From positions 1-64,000 of the forward strand of contig JABVXV010000150.1 in the NCBI GenBank assembly GCA_013365325.1: a DNA stretch of 64,000 nucleotides, written 5' to 3'. The DNA comes from Dipetalonema caudispina (lineage: Eukaryota > Nematoda > Chromadorea > Rhabditida > Onchocercidae). Position numbers and translations under genes: made by a program. Under the pieces are notes generated by a model that was not told the DNA's origin, made no database searches, and was given only the letters and a program-made list of their open reading frames with translations. Positions 63,801-64,000 of this stretch are shown here, in pieces; within the stretch, counting starts at the first letter, position 1, and every line of letters starts with the position of its first letter.

Positions 63801-64000
63801 AATTGGAAAAATAAATAAATAAATAAGCGCGATGATTGCTCAAAATGATGAGAAAATCGATTTTCATCTATCAAATGCTAAAGTTGAAAACAAAAATTTT
63901 TGGCTTCATCAAATTCTAAGATTTCAAGATTAATCACTGATAAATACTACTACTACTACTTTATGTTACTGAAACGAATAATCATAAAATTTAGTGAAAA
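60848..64000. other. AT-rich tail of the window, probably intronic
   Basis: It follows the last recognised LU-like exon, which ends at a donor site in phase 2, so the gene must continue. I found no exon that completes the cysteine pattern. The stretch holds poly-T runs, a two-copy repeat with a long imperfect hairpin (62085-62220) and a short (AAAT)n run near 63808. Confidence 0.5.
62137..62220. repeat. Long imperfect hairpin, about 35-bp stem, 13-base loop
   Basis: The arm ending TTTGAATTTTCAA at 62170 pairs with TTGAAAATTCAGATTT starting at 62184. The inner 25 bases pair with about four mismatches, and pairing extends outward through TTCTTAT/ATAAGAA. The loop is TATCAATTAATCG. Confidence 0.65.

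Overview
The window looks like nuclear DNA of a nematode, most likely a spirurid or filarial worm. It is very AT-rich and full of poly-T/poly-A runs. Genes are split into many short exons with TTTCAG-type acceptors, and the protein families point to a metazoan: ribosomal protein L8 (C. elegans RPL-2), an ASPP/APE-1 protein, Pol I subunit A49, and an ERG24/DHCR7-type sterol reductase. I cannot name the species. One 100-N scaffold gap lies at 15312-15411. I saw no bacterial, Wolbachia, viral or transposon genes.

Layout. (1) 841-8937, plus strand: an 18-exon gene for an unrecognised cysteine-rich extracellular protein of at least 804 residues, with recurring C-x-C motifs and an RRKR site. Its 5' end is not found. 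(2) 10378-11780, minus strand: rpl-2 (ribosomal protein uL2/L8), four exons. (3) 13561-14994, plus strand: a 157-residue single-pass membrane protein with PPxY motifs. (4) 15638-20998, minus strand: a nine-exon ERG4/ERG24/DHCR7-family sterol reductase-like protein. (5) 22232-26239, plus strand: a 12-exon RNA polymerase I subunit A49 gene. (6) 31462-44490, plus strand: a 14-exon ASPP-family (ape-1) gene with a 6.6-kb first intron. (7) 52472-60847, plus strand: the first two exons of a secreted, possibly Ly6/uPAR-like protein, split by an 8.1-kb intron and running off the right edge or into unrecognised exons.

Genes were built by hand from open frames, GT/AG boundaries and phase continuity. Each model is in frame across every junction. 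Genes 1/2 and 3/4 are convergent. Genes 2/3 and 4/5 are divergent and share upstream regions of about 1.8 and 1.2 kb. The remainder is AT-rich intergenic or intronic DNA with microsatellites, several degenerate tandem repeats and a few strong hairpins.

The genes do not form one pathway. rpl-2 and A49 serve ribosome production. APE-1 is a p53-pathway regulator. The sterol reductase-like protein is notable because nematodes do not make sterols de novo. The least explained locus is the large modular cysteine-rich gene at the left.
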